Assembly: GCA_005882115.1 (NCBI GenBank)
Contig: VBEG01000057.1
Span: 1 to 36,463, forward strand
From: Chloroflexota bacterium
GTDB lineage: Bacteria > Chloroflexota > Dormibacteria > Dormibacterales > Dormibacteraceae
DNA length: 36,463 nt
Direction: 5' to 3'
The notes beneath the pieces were generated by a model. That model was not told where the DNA came from, did no database searches, and saw only the letters and a program-made list of their open reading frames with translations. Of this stretch, positions 15,722-23,410 are shown in pieces. Made by a program: the position numbers and the translations under genes. Position 1 is the stretch's first letter. Every line of letters starts with the position of its first letter.

Positions 15722-15915
15722 ATTCAGACCTCCCCGACCCTGGCCGTAGCCTACGTTCAGCAGTCTGAACTGTTCAAGACACGCCGTTCGCGGGCTTTGG
15801 CCGGCCTGGCGACTTGGATGTCCCGCCGAAACCGCAGTTGAGGCCTGGTGCAAGACCGCTCAAGGGGGAGGATCGGGACACGGCGCGACCCTATATCTAT
15901 CAACCCCAAACATGT

Positions 15916-15991
<76 letters not shown>

Positions 15992-16079
15992 GCGTTAGAA
16001 GGGATCGCGCCTCGATTCTAAGGGTCTCGGGCGATTAACAGCCTGGGTGCCATTTCACGCAAAGGCGACATAGGTTGAC

Positions 16080-16397
16080 GTGGTGTCCGCTCGCGTCCCG
16101 CTCGACGTCGACCTCGAAGACAAACTTCTCTACGGGCTGACGCCGACCAGGCTTGCCTACCTCGTGATCGGTTTGCTTGCTGCATTTTCCATCTGGTCAA
16201 CGCACTGGGCGCCATTGCCCGTTCGCGCGGCCTGCGCCATTGTGGTCGGAGCAGTCGCCGTGACCGCGGCATGGGGCCGCTGGCGGGGGCGAGCGCTCGA
16301 CAGTTGGGTGATCGACTTCGCCGCCTTCTGTGCAGCTACGTATCAACTCAGATGGAACGCGCCGCGCCTGTTCAGCCGGCCGCGCTCTCGACCATGA
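16080..16397 (+). CDS. PrgI-like small membrane protein
   Basis: A 105-residue protein that looks like the PrgI family, small membrane proteins found beside VirB4-type ATPases in type IV secretion loci. It begins with a conserved-looking VPLDVDLEDKLLYGLTPTRL segment and has two membrane helices at about residues 26-42 and 47-65. A short basic C-terminus follows. The start is GTG at 16080 (or the next GTG at 16083). The stop overlaps the ATG of the VirB4-like gene by four bases (16394-16397), so the two are coupled. It is the first gene after the tRNA on the chromosomal side. Confidence 0.8.
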   Translation: MVSARVPLDVDLEDKLLYGLTPTRLAYLVIGLLAAFSIWSTHWAPLPVRAACAIVVGAVAVTAAWGRWRGRALDSWVIDFAAFCAATYQLRWNAPRLFSRPRSRP

Positions 16398-18439
16398 TCC
16401 GCCTCGCGCGACGAGAGCCGATGCTCATCGCGAACATCGCGAACAGCGCGCCCGGACTCACCATACTCGAAACGTCTCCGATCGGCTTCGCGGGTGCAGC
16501 CGAGGACGATCGCCGCCGTTGGCTCATCTCGTTCCGCCGCATGCTCGACGGCCTCGACGCGCCGCTCCAGGTCGTGATCGACGTCGTGCCCGGCCCAGAC
16601 CACAAAACCAACACGTCGCATCCGGTTCCGCGCGACCTCGACGACATGCGGGGCGCGGACATCGAGTTCGCGGCCGCCGTGAGGCGGTCCTCGACGGCTC
16701 ACTCGACAAGAACCCGACTTGTCATCGCGGAAAAATATGCGGCTCGTATACAGGCCGCACTTACGGAAATCGGCATCAGCACCAACCCCGTCGCACCAAT
16801 TGCCAACTTCGCCTTCGGCCGCGAGCTCGCGTCGCGATTCCAGCATGTCGGCGGCCTCAGCCGCAGCTGGTACATCGACCGTCTGCCCGGCACCGAGATC
16901 GAGCCGGGCTGGCTCTTCATGCTCTGTCCGCCGGGTCTGGCCGTCAGCCTCGCGTGGCACGCCGTTCCCCTGCCCGCCGCCTGGATCGTCCACTACCTGC
17001 AGCGTCAGCTGGTCAGCATGCGCGCCACCCGTCTGCTGGATGGCAACTCAGGCATCTCCGATCCGACGCTCGCCGGGGCGCTTCCGAACGCTGAGGACCT
17101 GCAACGCAGACTGGCCTCGAGCCAGGACAAAGCGTTCCACGTCGCGGTCTACCTGACCCTGACCTCGCCCACGGCCACCGACCTGGACATCGGCTCGCGC
17201 CGAATCGAGTCCGCCGGTCGCGCGATCCTGTGCGACCTCCAGCCCTGCACCTTCCGCATGCTCGATGGCTTTCTGGCCACGCGGCCCGGAGGAGCCGATC
17301 GGCTGCAGCGAAAACGCGTGCTCGACTCGACTGCTCTCACCACCTTCTTTCCCTGGTGGGAACCCGACCTGCAACAACCGAACGGACTTTTCATCGGCCG
17401 CGGCCGGGCCACCGGGGCCCCGGTCCTTGTCGATCCATTCGATCAGCGCCGGTACGCGAACGCCAACATCGGCATCTTCGGACATTCAGGTGCCGGCAAG
17501 ACATACCTCTTGTCGACGCTTGCCATGGGCGCCCTCGGCCGTGGTATCCAGGTCTACATCGTCGACCCCGAGCACGAGTACGGCCGCCTCGCGAGCGAGC
17601 TGGGAGGCGCCAACATCCAGCTGGCCCTCGGATCGGGACACGCGCTCAATGTCCTCGACCTGCGGCCGTCCGATCGTCGAGACGAAGCCTGGATCGGTCC
17701 CGCCGCGGCCGACGCGATTGATCTCTGCGCGTGTCTATGTGGCCGGCTCGATGAGTCCGAGCGTGCGCAGCTCGAGGCGGCCGTCCGCCTGGCGTACGAC
17801 GAAGTCGCGCAGCCGGTCCTGCGTGACGTCGCCCAGCGCCTACCGCCGAAATCGCGAGTTGCGTTGATTCTCCATCGCTGGGTGCGCGGCAGCCTGGGCG
17901 AGATGTTCAGCGCGCCGACCAACGTCGACCTCGAAGCGCCGATCGTCGCCTTCGGCATGCGCGAGCTGCGCGACGAGATGATCGCGCCCGTCCATTTCCT
18001 GCTCGCCGAGGCATTGTGGACGCGTATCAAACGGCGCGACCGCCGGCGAATGCTTCTCATCGACGAGCTCGGGCTGCTTTTCGAAGATGCGACCATGCGT
18101 CGTTTCGTGGTCAGTCTCGCAAGGCGGATCCGCAAGTACGACGGCGCATTGGTCTTTGCGACGCAAAATCCAGGCGACCTGCTGTCATCCGACCAGGGCT
18201 CGGTGGTCGCGACCAATCCAGCAGTCCTCTTTCTCGGCGCCCAGCGCCCAGGCGAAGCCGCCAAGCTGCAAGAGGTTTTCCACCTGAGCCCGCAACAGCG
18301 GGGCGCCCTCGAGGTCGCTCAGCGTGGCGATTTCCTCCTCGCCGCTGGCACGGATCGACTCGCCGTCCACATCCAGGCGCCGCCCTGGCAGGAAGACGCG
18401 ATGCAGCTCGCTCGAACAGCGGCGCGGCCGCCGCCCTGA
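16394..18439 (+). CDS. VirB4/TraC-like type IV secretion ATPase
   Basis: A 681-residue ATPase. The frame is open further upstream, but the ATG at 16394 overlaps the PrgI-like stop (ATGA) and starts a sensible N-terminus, so it is chosen. Walker A (GHSGAGKT) is near residues 362-369 and Walker B (MLLIDELG) near 553-560. The VirB4-typical FATQNPGDLLSS segment follows, with GAQRPGEAAKLQEVFHLS near the C-terminus. The N-terminal half is the poorly conserved region usual in VirB4. These ATPases power conjugation or protein export machines. Here only the PrgI-like partner is present and no coupling protein, relaxase or VirB6/VirB8 is in the window, so its present role is uncertain. Confidence 0.88.
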   Translation: MIRLARREPMLIANIANSAPGLTILETSPIGFAGAAEDDRRRWLISFRRMLDGLDAPLQVVIDVVPGPDHKTNTSHPVPRDLDDMRGADIEFAAAVRRSSTAHSTRTRLVIAEKYAARIQAALTEIGISTNPVAPIANFAFGRELASRFQHVGGLSRSWYIDRLPGTEIEPGWLFMLCPPGLAVSLAWHAVPLPAAWIVHYLQRQLVSMRATRLLDGNSGISDPTLAGALPNAEDLQRRLASSQDKAFHVAVYLTLTSPTATDLDIGSRRIESAGRAILCDLQPCTFRMLDGFLATRPGGADRLQRKRVLDSTALTTFFPWWEPDLQQPNGLFIGRGRATGAPVLVDPFDQRRYANANIGIFGHSGAGKTYLLSTLAMGALGRGIQVYIVDPEHEYGRLASELGGANIQLALGSGHALNVLDLRPSDRRDEAWIGPAAADAIDLCACLCGRLDESERAQLEAAVRLAYDEVAQPVLRDVAQRLPPKSRVALILHRWVRGSLGEMFSAPTNVDLEAPIVAFGMRELRDEMIAPVHFLLAEALWTRIKRRDRRRMLLIDELGLLFEDATMRRFVVSLARRIRKYDGALVFATQNPGDLLSSDQGSVVATNPAVLFLGAQRPGEAAKLQEVFHLSPQQRGALEVAQRGDFLLAAGTDRLAVHIQAPPWQEDAMQLARTAARPPP

Positions 18440-18460
18440 CGCGTAGGCTTACCTCCCGAA

Positions 18461-19051
18461 ATGGCGCGGGTCCTGCATTACCGGCTGTACGGGCTGGCCG
18501 AGCACCGAGTCGACCGTCTTCACGAGCAGTTCGACCTCCTCGCGAACGCCCGCGCGTGGCGCTGCGGCAAGCCGTGGATCGCCAGCTCCGAATCGCGCGG
18601 CCTTTTCGAGATGGAGTTCTTCCGCCACCTCAAGAATGAAGAGAGCAGGGAGTTGAGCGCCGCCGGCTTCGTGAAGATGGCCGGCGACGAAACCGACGCG
18701 CTGATCATCACGATCTTTCTGCGCGACCTCAGCGCCGAGTACCGAATCCGCACCTCGATCCGCGACGAAGACCACCCCCTTTTGAAGCTAAGACGCCTCG
18801 ACTTCGACGCCGGTCGTCTACCGGGTGGCCAATCGCTCGAGGAGGTGCTCGCCAAGCGCCCTGTGATCAAGAAGGTCGAAGGCGAGCGCATCCTCTTCTA
18901 TCCGCCGACGTTCCGGCTGCACTCGATGAGCCCGCCCAGTCCCGAGTGGGCGTACGCCCTGTGTGGAATCCGCGCCTACGCGCCCACGCTGCTGGAGGCC
19001 GAGCAGGAGGCGCTCAAGATCTTGCGAGGGTTCGGGCACCTTGCCACCTGA
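18461..19051 (+). CDS. hypothetical protein downstream of VirB4-like gene
   Basis: A 196-residue soluble protein that I do not recognise. It is rich in charged residues with alternating strand and helix character. Notable segments are HYRLYGLAEHRVDRLHEQFD at the N-terminus, LIITIFLRDLSAEYRIRTSI in the middle and a proline-rich FYPPTFRLHSMSPPSPEWAY near the C-terminus. There is no signal peptide or membrane helix. It follows the VirB4-like gene by 21 bp and overlaps the hydrolase start, so it belongs to the same transcription unit. Confidence 0.8.
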   Translation: MARVLHYRLYGLAEHRVDRLHEQFDLLANARAWRCGKPWIASSESRGLFEMEFFRHLKNEESRELSAAGFVKMAGDETDALIITIFLRDLSAEYRIRTSIRDEDHPLLKLRRLDFDAGRLPGGQSLEEVLAKRPVIKKVEGERILFYPPTFRLHSMSPPSPEWAYALCGIRAYAPTLLEAEQEALKILRGFGHLAT

Positions 19052-19877
19052 GACCACCGTCGCCGCGGAGGGCTCAGTCAACTCGACCGATGGCACCCGG
19101 CTCGCAGTAAGAGCGTGGCCGGAGCCGACCGCACAAATCACTTTCGCGGTGGTGCATGGCCTGGGCGAGCACAGCGGGCGATACGAGCGATTCGCCCGCG
19201 GGATGGCGCGGTTCCAGATGGCCACCTACGCGGTCGACCTCCGCGGACACGGCAAAAGCGCAGGGCAACGGGGCCACGTCGACTCGTGGTCGCGATGGGT
19301 CGATGACACGGCGGCTTTCGTCGCTTACGTGGAAAGCCAGACCACCGGGGAGGTCGTCCCCCTCGGCCACTCGTTTGGCGGCGTGGTGATGCTGAGCGCC
19401 GTGCGCTCGGGCAGGCTGACGCGCACCAAACGATTCGTCCTCTCGAGCCCAGCGCTCAAGCTGTACGTCAAAGTCCCGGCCTGGAAGGCGAGCGGAGCCA
19501 GAGTCCTCTCCGCGATCGCGCCCAGGCTGGCGCTCGACAACGAAGTCGACCCGGGGACGGTCTCGCGAATTCCGGAAGTCGTCTCCGCCTACCGGAGCGA
19601 TCCGCTCGTCCACGGGAAGATCTCGAGCCGCCTCTTCGAGGAGTGGCGGCGAGCCGCGGCCGACAACCTTGCGCACGCAGACGAGATCAAGCTCCCGTTT
19701 CTCATCCTGGCCGGCACCGACGACCACCTGATCGACCCTGCCGGCAGCCAGGAGCTGCACGAGAAAACATCCGCCCGGAGCGATCTACGGCTGCTCGACG
19801 GCCGCTACCACGAGCCCTTCAACGACCTGGGCAGCCATGAGGTATTCACGACAATCGCCGATTGGTTGCGGGCATGA
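19041..19877 (+). CDS. alpha/beta hydrolase, monoacylglycerol lipase-like
   Basis: A serine hydrolase of the S33/Hydrolase_4 type, about 278 residues from the TTG at 19041. The frame is open to 18963, but that part is out-of-frame coding sequence of the previous gene. The family pattern VHGLGEHSGRYERFA and the oxyanion segment DLRGHGKSAGQRGHV closely resemble monoacylglycerol lipases. The nucleophile elbow is GHSFGG. The acidic residue is in LILAGTDDHLIDP and the catalytic histidine in GRYHEPFND, so the triad looks complete. Likely substrates are lipid esters. The stop overlaps the next start by ATGA. Confidence 0.9.
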   Translation: MPPETTVAAEGSVNSTDGTRLAVRAWPEPTAQITFAVVHGLGEHSGRYERFARGMARFQMATYAVDLRGHGKSAGQRGHVDSWSRWVDDTAAFVAYVESQTTGEVVPLGHSFGGVVMLSAVRSGRLTRTKRFVLSSPALKLYVKVPAWKASGARVLSAIAPRLALDNEVDPGTVSRIPEVVSAYRSDPLVHGKISSRLFEEWRRAAADNLAHADEIKLPFLILAGTDDHLIDPAGSQELHEKTSARSDLRLLDGRYHEPFNDLGSHEVFTTIADWLRA

Positions 19878-20173
19878 TCGCCGCCGGTTTGCTCGATTCC
19901 CGCTTGAACCTCGACCCAGGCTCCTGGCTGGCGTGGATCGTCGTCGGCCTGATCGCGGGTGCGATCGCGGCGCGCGTCGTCGCGGGGCGCGGATTCGGCT
20001 GCCTGGCCGACATCGTGGTCGGCGTGGCCGGCGCGATCATCGGTGGGTTCCTGCTCAGCTCGCTGTTCGGTATGACCGGCAACGTCGGCTTTTTCGGCAG
20101 CATCGTGGTCGCCTTCATCGGCGCCGCCGCGCTGCTGGCGGTGCTCAAGCTGGTTTCCGGAGGACGCCTCTAA
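19874..20173 (+). CDS. GlsB/YeaQ/YmgE family membrane protein
   Basis: A 99-residue, very hydrophobic protein with three membrane helices (about residues 14-33, 43-64 and 73-92) and the glycine-rich pattern WIVVGLIAGAIAARV ... IVVGVAGAIIGGFLL of the small 'transglycosylase-associated' stress proteins. The ATG at 19874 overlaps the hydrolase stop and is chosen over an upstream TTG at 19862. The stop codon lies in the loop of a strong hairpin that probably ends transcription. The molecular role of this family is not established. Confidence 0.9.
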   Translation: MIAAGLLDSRLNLDPGSWLAWIVVGLIAGAIAARVVAGRGFGCLADIVVGVAGAIIGGFLLSSLFGMTGNVGFFGSIVVAFIGAAALLAVLKLVSGGRL

Positions 20174-20185
20174 AGCGAGGCGTCC
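20162..20185. terminator. hairpin between convergent genes, stop codon in the loop
   Basis: GGACGCCTC (20162-20170) and GAGGCGTCC (20177-20185) form a perfect 9-bp stem with loop TAAAGC. The TAA in the loop is the stop codon of the GlsB-type gene. The hairpin ends three bases before the stop of the convergent transporter gene, so it can serve both directions. There is no long T tract, so strict intrinsic termination is not assured. Confidence 0.7.
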
Positions 20186-20187
20186 GT

Positions 20188-21816
20188 CTAGCCCGCGGCG
20201 GTCCTGACTTCCTCTCTCTCTTCCACTGGCTGCGCAGCCGTTTCGCGCTTGCGCCTCTTGATCAGAAGCGTCGTCAGTGCCGTCAAGGCAAGGAATGCAA
20301 TTGGGAGGACGAACGTCGCCTTCATCGCGTCGATGTACGCGCTCACGAAGACCGCGTGCGCAATCGCCTCGACTTGTGCGGCCACCGTCGGCGGGATGTT
20401 GGCGGGGAGGCGCGCACCAGTCTCGCCCGCGCCGATCTCGAATCCCTTCGAGGAAACATTCGTGAACGCGGCCACGAACTGATCGCGGAACACCGCCGGC
20501 AGCGCACTGGCGTGGCTGACCGCCTGGTTGTGAAGCGTGGTCGCAAGCTGGTTCTGCAAAAGCGCTCCGACCACGGCGCTGCCGACGGCAGCCCCTAGCT
20601 GCCGGATCGTGTTGAGCACACCTGACGCGGCGCCGGCCACGCGGGGCTCGATGTTGCGCATCGCGACTGTGGTCATCGGCGCGAAGGTCATCCCGATGCC
20701 AAGTCCGGCCACGATCGCGGGTGCGAGAAAGTTGATCCAGGTCGAGTCAGGCCCGGCAACAAACGCCATGGTGCCCATGCCGATCGTGAACAGCGTGATC
20801 CCCGCCATCAGGATGTACTTGCCCCCGACGCGATCCGCAAGGCGGCCCGCGAACGGCGCTGTGACCATCGAGGTGAGCGACATCGGCGCCAGCGTTAACC
20901 CAGCGACGAGGGCCGAGAAACCGCGCGCCGACTGCAGGTAGATGGTGAAGGGCAGGAACATGCTCAGCATGCCGAAGCTGATTGCCGCGGAGATCCAGTT
21001 CGCGACCGCGAAATTGCGATCTGCAAACAGGGAGAGAGGGACTAGCGGCTCGGCCTGGTAGCGCTCCCAGATGATGAACAGGACCATCAGTACTGCGCCG
21101 GCCCCAATGACCTCTGGGATGGTGATCGGGTAAGACCCGATCTGGCCCCAGTTGTAGCGCTCGCCCTCGATCAGGCCGAAGACGATCGCGAACAGTCCCG
21201 CGGTCGCGACGATGATGCCCATGACGTCCCAGCCGTGATGCCGGCCTGGGCGGAGGTCCGGGATGATCGCAAAGGTGGCGATCAAAGCCGCGATTCCGAT
21301 CGGCACGTTGATGTAGAAGATCCAGCGCCAATCGATGTAGGTAATGATCGCGCCGCCCAGTGTTGGTCCAGCCACGGTGGCAAGGCCGGCGACGCCGCCC
21401 CAGATTCCAAATGCCGCACCGCGCCGCTCGGGCGGAAAGATCGATGTCAGGATGGCCAGCGTCTGTGGCGTGAGGAGCGCACCGCCGACTCCCTGCAGGA
21501 TGCGAGCGGCGATCAACTGCGCCGGGTCTTGCGAGAGGCCACATAGCGCCGAAGCGACCGTGAAGATGAACAGTCCGATCGCGAACAAGCTGCGCTGCCC
21601 ATAAAGGTCACCGAGGCGGCCGGCCGTGATCAGCAGCACCGCGTAGACGAGCACATACGCGTTGAGGACCCAGAGGATCTGGTCGAGCGTCGTGTTGAGC
21701 GCGGTGCTCATGGCCGGGATCGCCACATTCACGATCGTGGTGTCGAGCATGATCATAAAAAATCCCGTGGTCAAAACCAGAAGCACGAGCCACGGGTTAG
21801 TGCGCGCGCGAGCCAT
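20188..21816 (-). CDS. DHA2 family MFS multidrug efflux transporter (EmrB/QacA type)
   Basis: A 542-residue transporter with about 14 membrane helices, the length and topology of the DHA2 drug:H+ antiporters. The family motif LDTTIVNVAIP is at residues 24-34. The MFS motif between helices two and three is GRLGDLYGQR at about 66-75, and RILQGVGGALLTP follows near 106-118, the helix-4/5 motif. A large loop near residues 430-480 is typical of the group. The start (ATG at 21816) lies 20 bp inside the end of the PadR gene, so PadR probably controls this exporter. The substrate is unknown; hydrophobic drugs or cations are usual. Confidence 0.94.
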   Translation of the reverse strand: MARARTNPWLVLLVLTTGFFMIMLDTTIVNVAIPAMSTALNTTLDQILWVLNAYVLVYAVLLITAGRLGDLYGQRSLFAIGLFIFTVASALCGLSQDPAQLIAARILQGVGGALLTPQTLAILTSIFPPERRGAAFGIWGGVAGLATVAGPTLGGAIITYIDWRWIFYINVPIGIAALIATFAIIPDLRPGRHHGWDVMGIIVATAGLFAIVFGLIEGERYNWGQIGSYPITIPEVIGAGAVLMVLFIIWERYQAEPLVPLSLFADRNFAVANWISAAISFGMLSMFLPFTIYLQSARGFSALVAGLTLAPMSLTSMVTAPFAGRLADRVGGKYILMAGITLFTIGMGTMAFVAGPDSTWINFLAPAIVAGLGIGMTFAPMTTVAMRNIEPRVAGAASGVLNTIRQLGAAVGSAVVGALLQNQLATTLHNQAVSHASALPAVFRDQFVAAFTNVSSKGFEIGAGETGARLPANIPPTVAAQVEAIAHAVFVSAYIDAMKATFVLPIAFLALTALTTLLIKRRKRETAAQPVEEREEVRTAAG

Positions 21817-22423
21817 GTTTCCTCCTCAACTTTTCATAGTCGGGATCGATACCGACGTTCCACTCCAGCCTTCCGTCGTTGATCTCTTTTTCCAGATTGG
21901 TGACCCACCTGCGCTCGGCATCGAGCATCGCGATCTTGTGTTCGAGCTCGATCAGGGCGAGGCGGCTGACACCCTGAGCCCGAACCTCTGCCAGGATTCC
22001 GTTGAGTTTTTCGGTCGTGGCCTTCAGCGCGAGCGTCCGATTGCGTAGATGCTCGGCTGCTTCGGAGGCGCTGAGGTGATGCATGAACATCAGGCCGGCC
22101 GCGAAGTGCGGGTACTCGCGCCGCGGCCGCGCGAGGATGTCACTGACCACGCCGACCAGGACCTCACGACCTGACTTGGTGAGCCGGTAGATCGTCCGCT
22201 CGGGCCGCCGTCCTTCTTTCTCGCGCTCGGTAGGCACAATCCAGCCATTCCGCTCGAGCACCTCGACGGTGTGATAAAGCGATCCGAAGTTGAGCCGAAT
22301 GAACTCGTCGTGGTGGCGATCGCGCATCGTCGAGGCGAGCTCGTAAGGATGCATCGGCCGCTCGTCCAGTAGCTGAAGGATTGAGAGCGCCAGGGGGGAA
22401 ACTTCCGCCTCTAGTTCACGCAT
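21797..22423 (-). CDS. PadR family transcriptional regulator
   Basis: A 208-residue PadR-type repressor. The winged-helix domain spans about residues 10-90: LALSILQLLDERPMHPYELA, NFGSLYHTVEVLERNGWI, then the wing RRPERTIYRLTKSGRE. The C-terminal part (about 95-190) is a long helical domain of the virulence-activator-alpha type used for dimerisation. The ATG at 22423 is overlapped by an 18-bp palindrome and no ribosome binding site is visible, so the mRNA may be leaderless or nearly so. The 3' end overlaps the DHA2 transporter, giving the usual regulator-exporter pair. Confidence 0.94.
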   Translation of the reverse strand: MRELEAEVSPLALSILQLLDERPMHPYELASTMRDRHHDEFIRLNFGSLYHTVEVLERNGWIVPTEREKEGRRPERTIYRLTKSGREVLVGVVSDILARPRREYPHFAAGLMFMHHLSASEAAEHLRNRTLALKATTEKLNGILAEVRAQGVSRLALIELEHKIAMLDAERRWVTNLEKEINDGRLEWNVGIDPDYEKLRRKHGSRAH

Positions 22424-22453
22424 ATTCCAAATGGAATATACGCCAGAGTATAT
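22422..22453. promoter_or_regulatory. two overlapping dyads at the padR start, likely autoregulatory operator
   Basis: ATATTCCA-AA-TGGAATAT (22422-22439) is a perfect inverted repeat that includes part of the PadR start codon. ATATAC-GCCAGA-GTATAT (22436-22453) is a second one that overlaps it. On the minus strand the second contains TATACT, a fair -10 element, which would place the transcription start close to the ATG. Bound PadR would block both promoter and start. Confidence 0.7.
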
Positions 22454-22489
22454 CCGGCTGCAAGTACTCCGGCCGGAGTCCAGTGAGCC

Positions 22490-23005
22490 CTACTCCGGCA
22501 AGACAGACTCCGCATTCAGCTGTTTCTCGTACCAGGCGACGTCCCAGTAGCGGCCAAACTTCCGTCCCTGCTCGGTGAAGAGAGCGACTCGTTTGAATCC
22601 GAACTTCTCGTGGAGCGCAATTGACGCCGGGTTCGGGAGAGCGATGCCCCCATATGCCCGGTGCACGTCCTCTCTTTTGAGGGAGTCGAACAGCCTCTCG
22701 TAGAGCCGGGAGCCGGCGCCCTTGCCGATCACCTCGGGAGCGAGGTACACGCTGGTCTCCACAGAGGTCTGATACGCGGGCCGTGACTTGAACCGGCTGC
22801 TCGACGCGTAACCCACGATCTGGCCGTCGTTGACCGCGACGAAGAGTCGGTGCCGGCCGGTGTCGTGGTAGTGGCTGAACCACTGGCGGCGAGCCTCCAG
22901 GCTCGTCGGTTCCAGGTCGAACGTGTAGTGCGTCTCGACCACGTAGTGGTTGTAGATCTCGTTGATCGCCGCCAGGTCTTTTTCGGTCGCTGCCCGGACG
23001 TGCAT
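22490..23005 (-). CDS. GNAT family N-acetyltransferase, phosphinothricin acetyltransferase-like
   Basis: A 171-residue acetyl-CoA-dependent acyltransferase. It follows the pattern of the Pat/Bar-like subgroup: VRAATEKDLAAINEIYNHYV at the start, the THYTFDLEPTS segment, LFVAVNDGQIVGYASSSRF, the acetyl-CoA loop VIGKGAGSRLYERL, and NPASIALHEKFGFKRV with WYEKQL near the end. The ATG at 23005 is preferred; a GTG five codons earlier is possible and the open frame continues to 23218 without family resemblance. The gene lies 48 bp from the divergent folB start. Amino-acid analogues or small amines are likely acceptors. Confidence 0.92.
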   Translation of the reverse strand: MHVRAATEKDLAAINEIYNHYVVETHYTFDLEPTSLEARRQWFSHYHDTGRHRLFVAVNDGQIVGYASSSRFKSRPAYQTSVETSVYLAPEVIGKGAGSRLYERLFDSLKREDVHRAYGGIALPNPASIALHEKFGFKRVALFTEQGRKFGRYWDVAWYEKQLNAESVLPE

Positions 23006-23053
23006 GCCTGCGTGAATCACGCCGCACAGTCTATTTCCAGACAATTGGGCACG

Positions 23054-23410
23054 ATGGATCGCATCGAGTTGCGCGGGATGTCCTTTCACGGGCGCCACGG
23101 AGTCCGCGACGCCGAGCGCGACCAGACACAGGAGTTCAAGGTGGACATCGAGATTGACGCCGATCTCGCCGAACCTGGACGTACCGACCGGCTCGCTGAC
23201 ACCATCGACTACACGCAAGTCCGCGCGGCGGCTCGCGAGGTCATCGAAGGGGAATCGAAGAAGCTGCTCGAGTCACTGGCCGCCGCGATCGCCGAGCGTA
23301 TCCTTACCATGCCGCGGGTCAAGGCTGTGTCAGTGCGCGTGGCCAAAAGTCCGGCGAGCATGCAACCCATCGAGGCGGCCGCCGTGCGCATTAATAGGAC
23401 GCGCGCATGA
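23054..23410 (+). CDS. folB: dihydroneopterin aldolase
   Basis: A 118-residue enzyme that cleaves 7,8-dihydroneopterin to 6-hydroxymethyl-7,8-dihydropterin in folate synthesis. The family order is visible: IELRGMSFHGRHGV at the N-terminus (usual G-x-HGV), ERDQTQEFKVDIEIDAD, then DTIDYTQVRA with the conserved tyrosine, ESLAAAIAERIL with the substrate glutamate, and VSVRVAKSPASM with the catalytic lysine region. The ATG at 23054 fits the usual N-terminus. The stop overlaps the larC start by four bases; it is the first gene of a folB-larC-folD-folC operon. FolK and FolP are not in the window. Confidence 0.93.
   Translation: MDRIELRGMSFHGRHGVRDAERDQTQEFKVDIEIDADLAEPGRTDRLADTIDYTQVRAAAREVIEGESKKLLESLAAAIAERILTMPRVKAVSVRVAKSPASMQPIEAAAVRINRTRA

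Noticed and set aside
16271-16393. Earlier start of the VirB4-like frame
   Set aside because: It overlaps most of the PrgI-like C-terminus; the ATGA junction at 16394 gives a natural coupled start.
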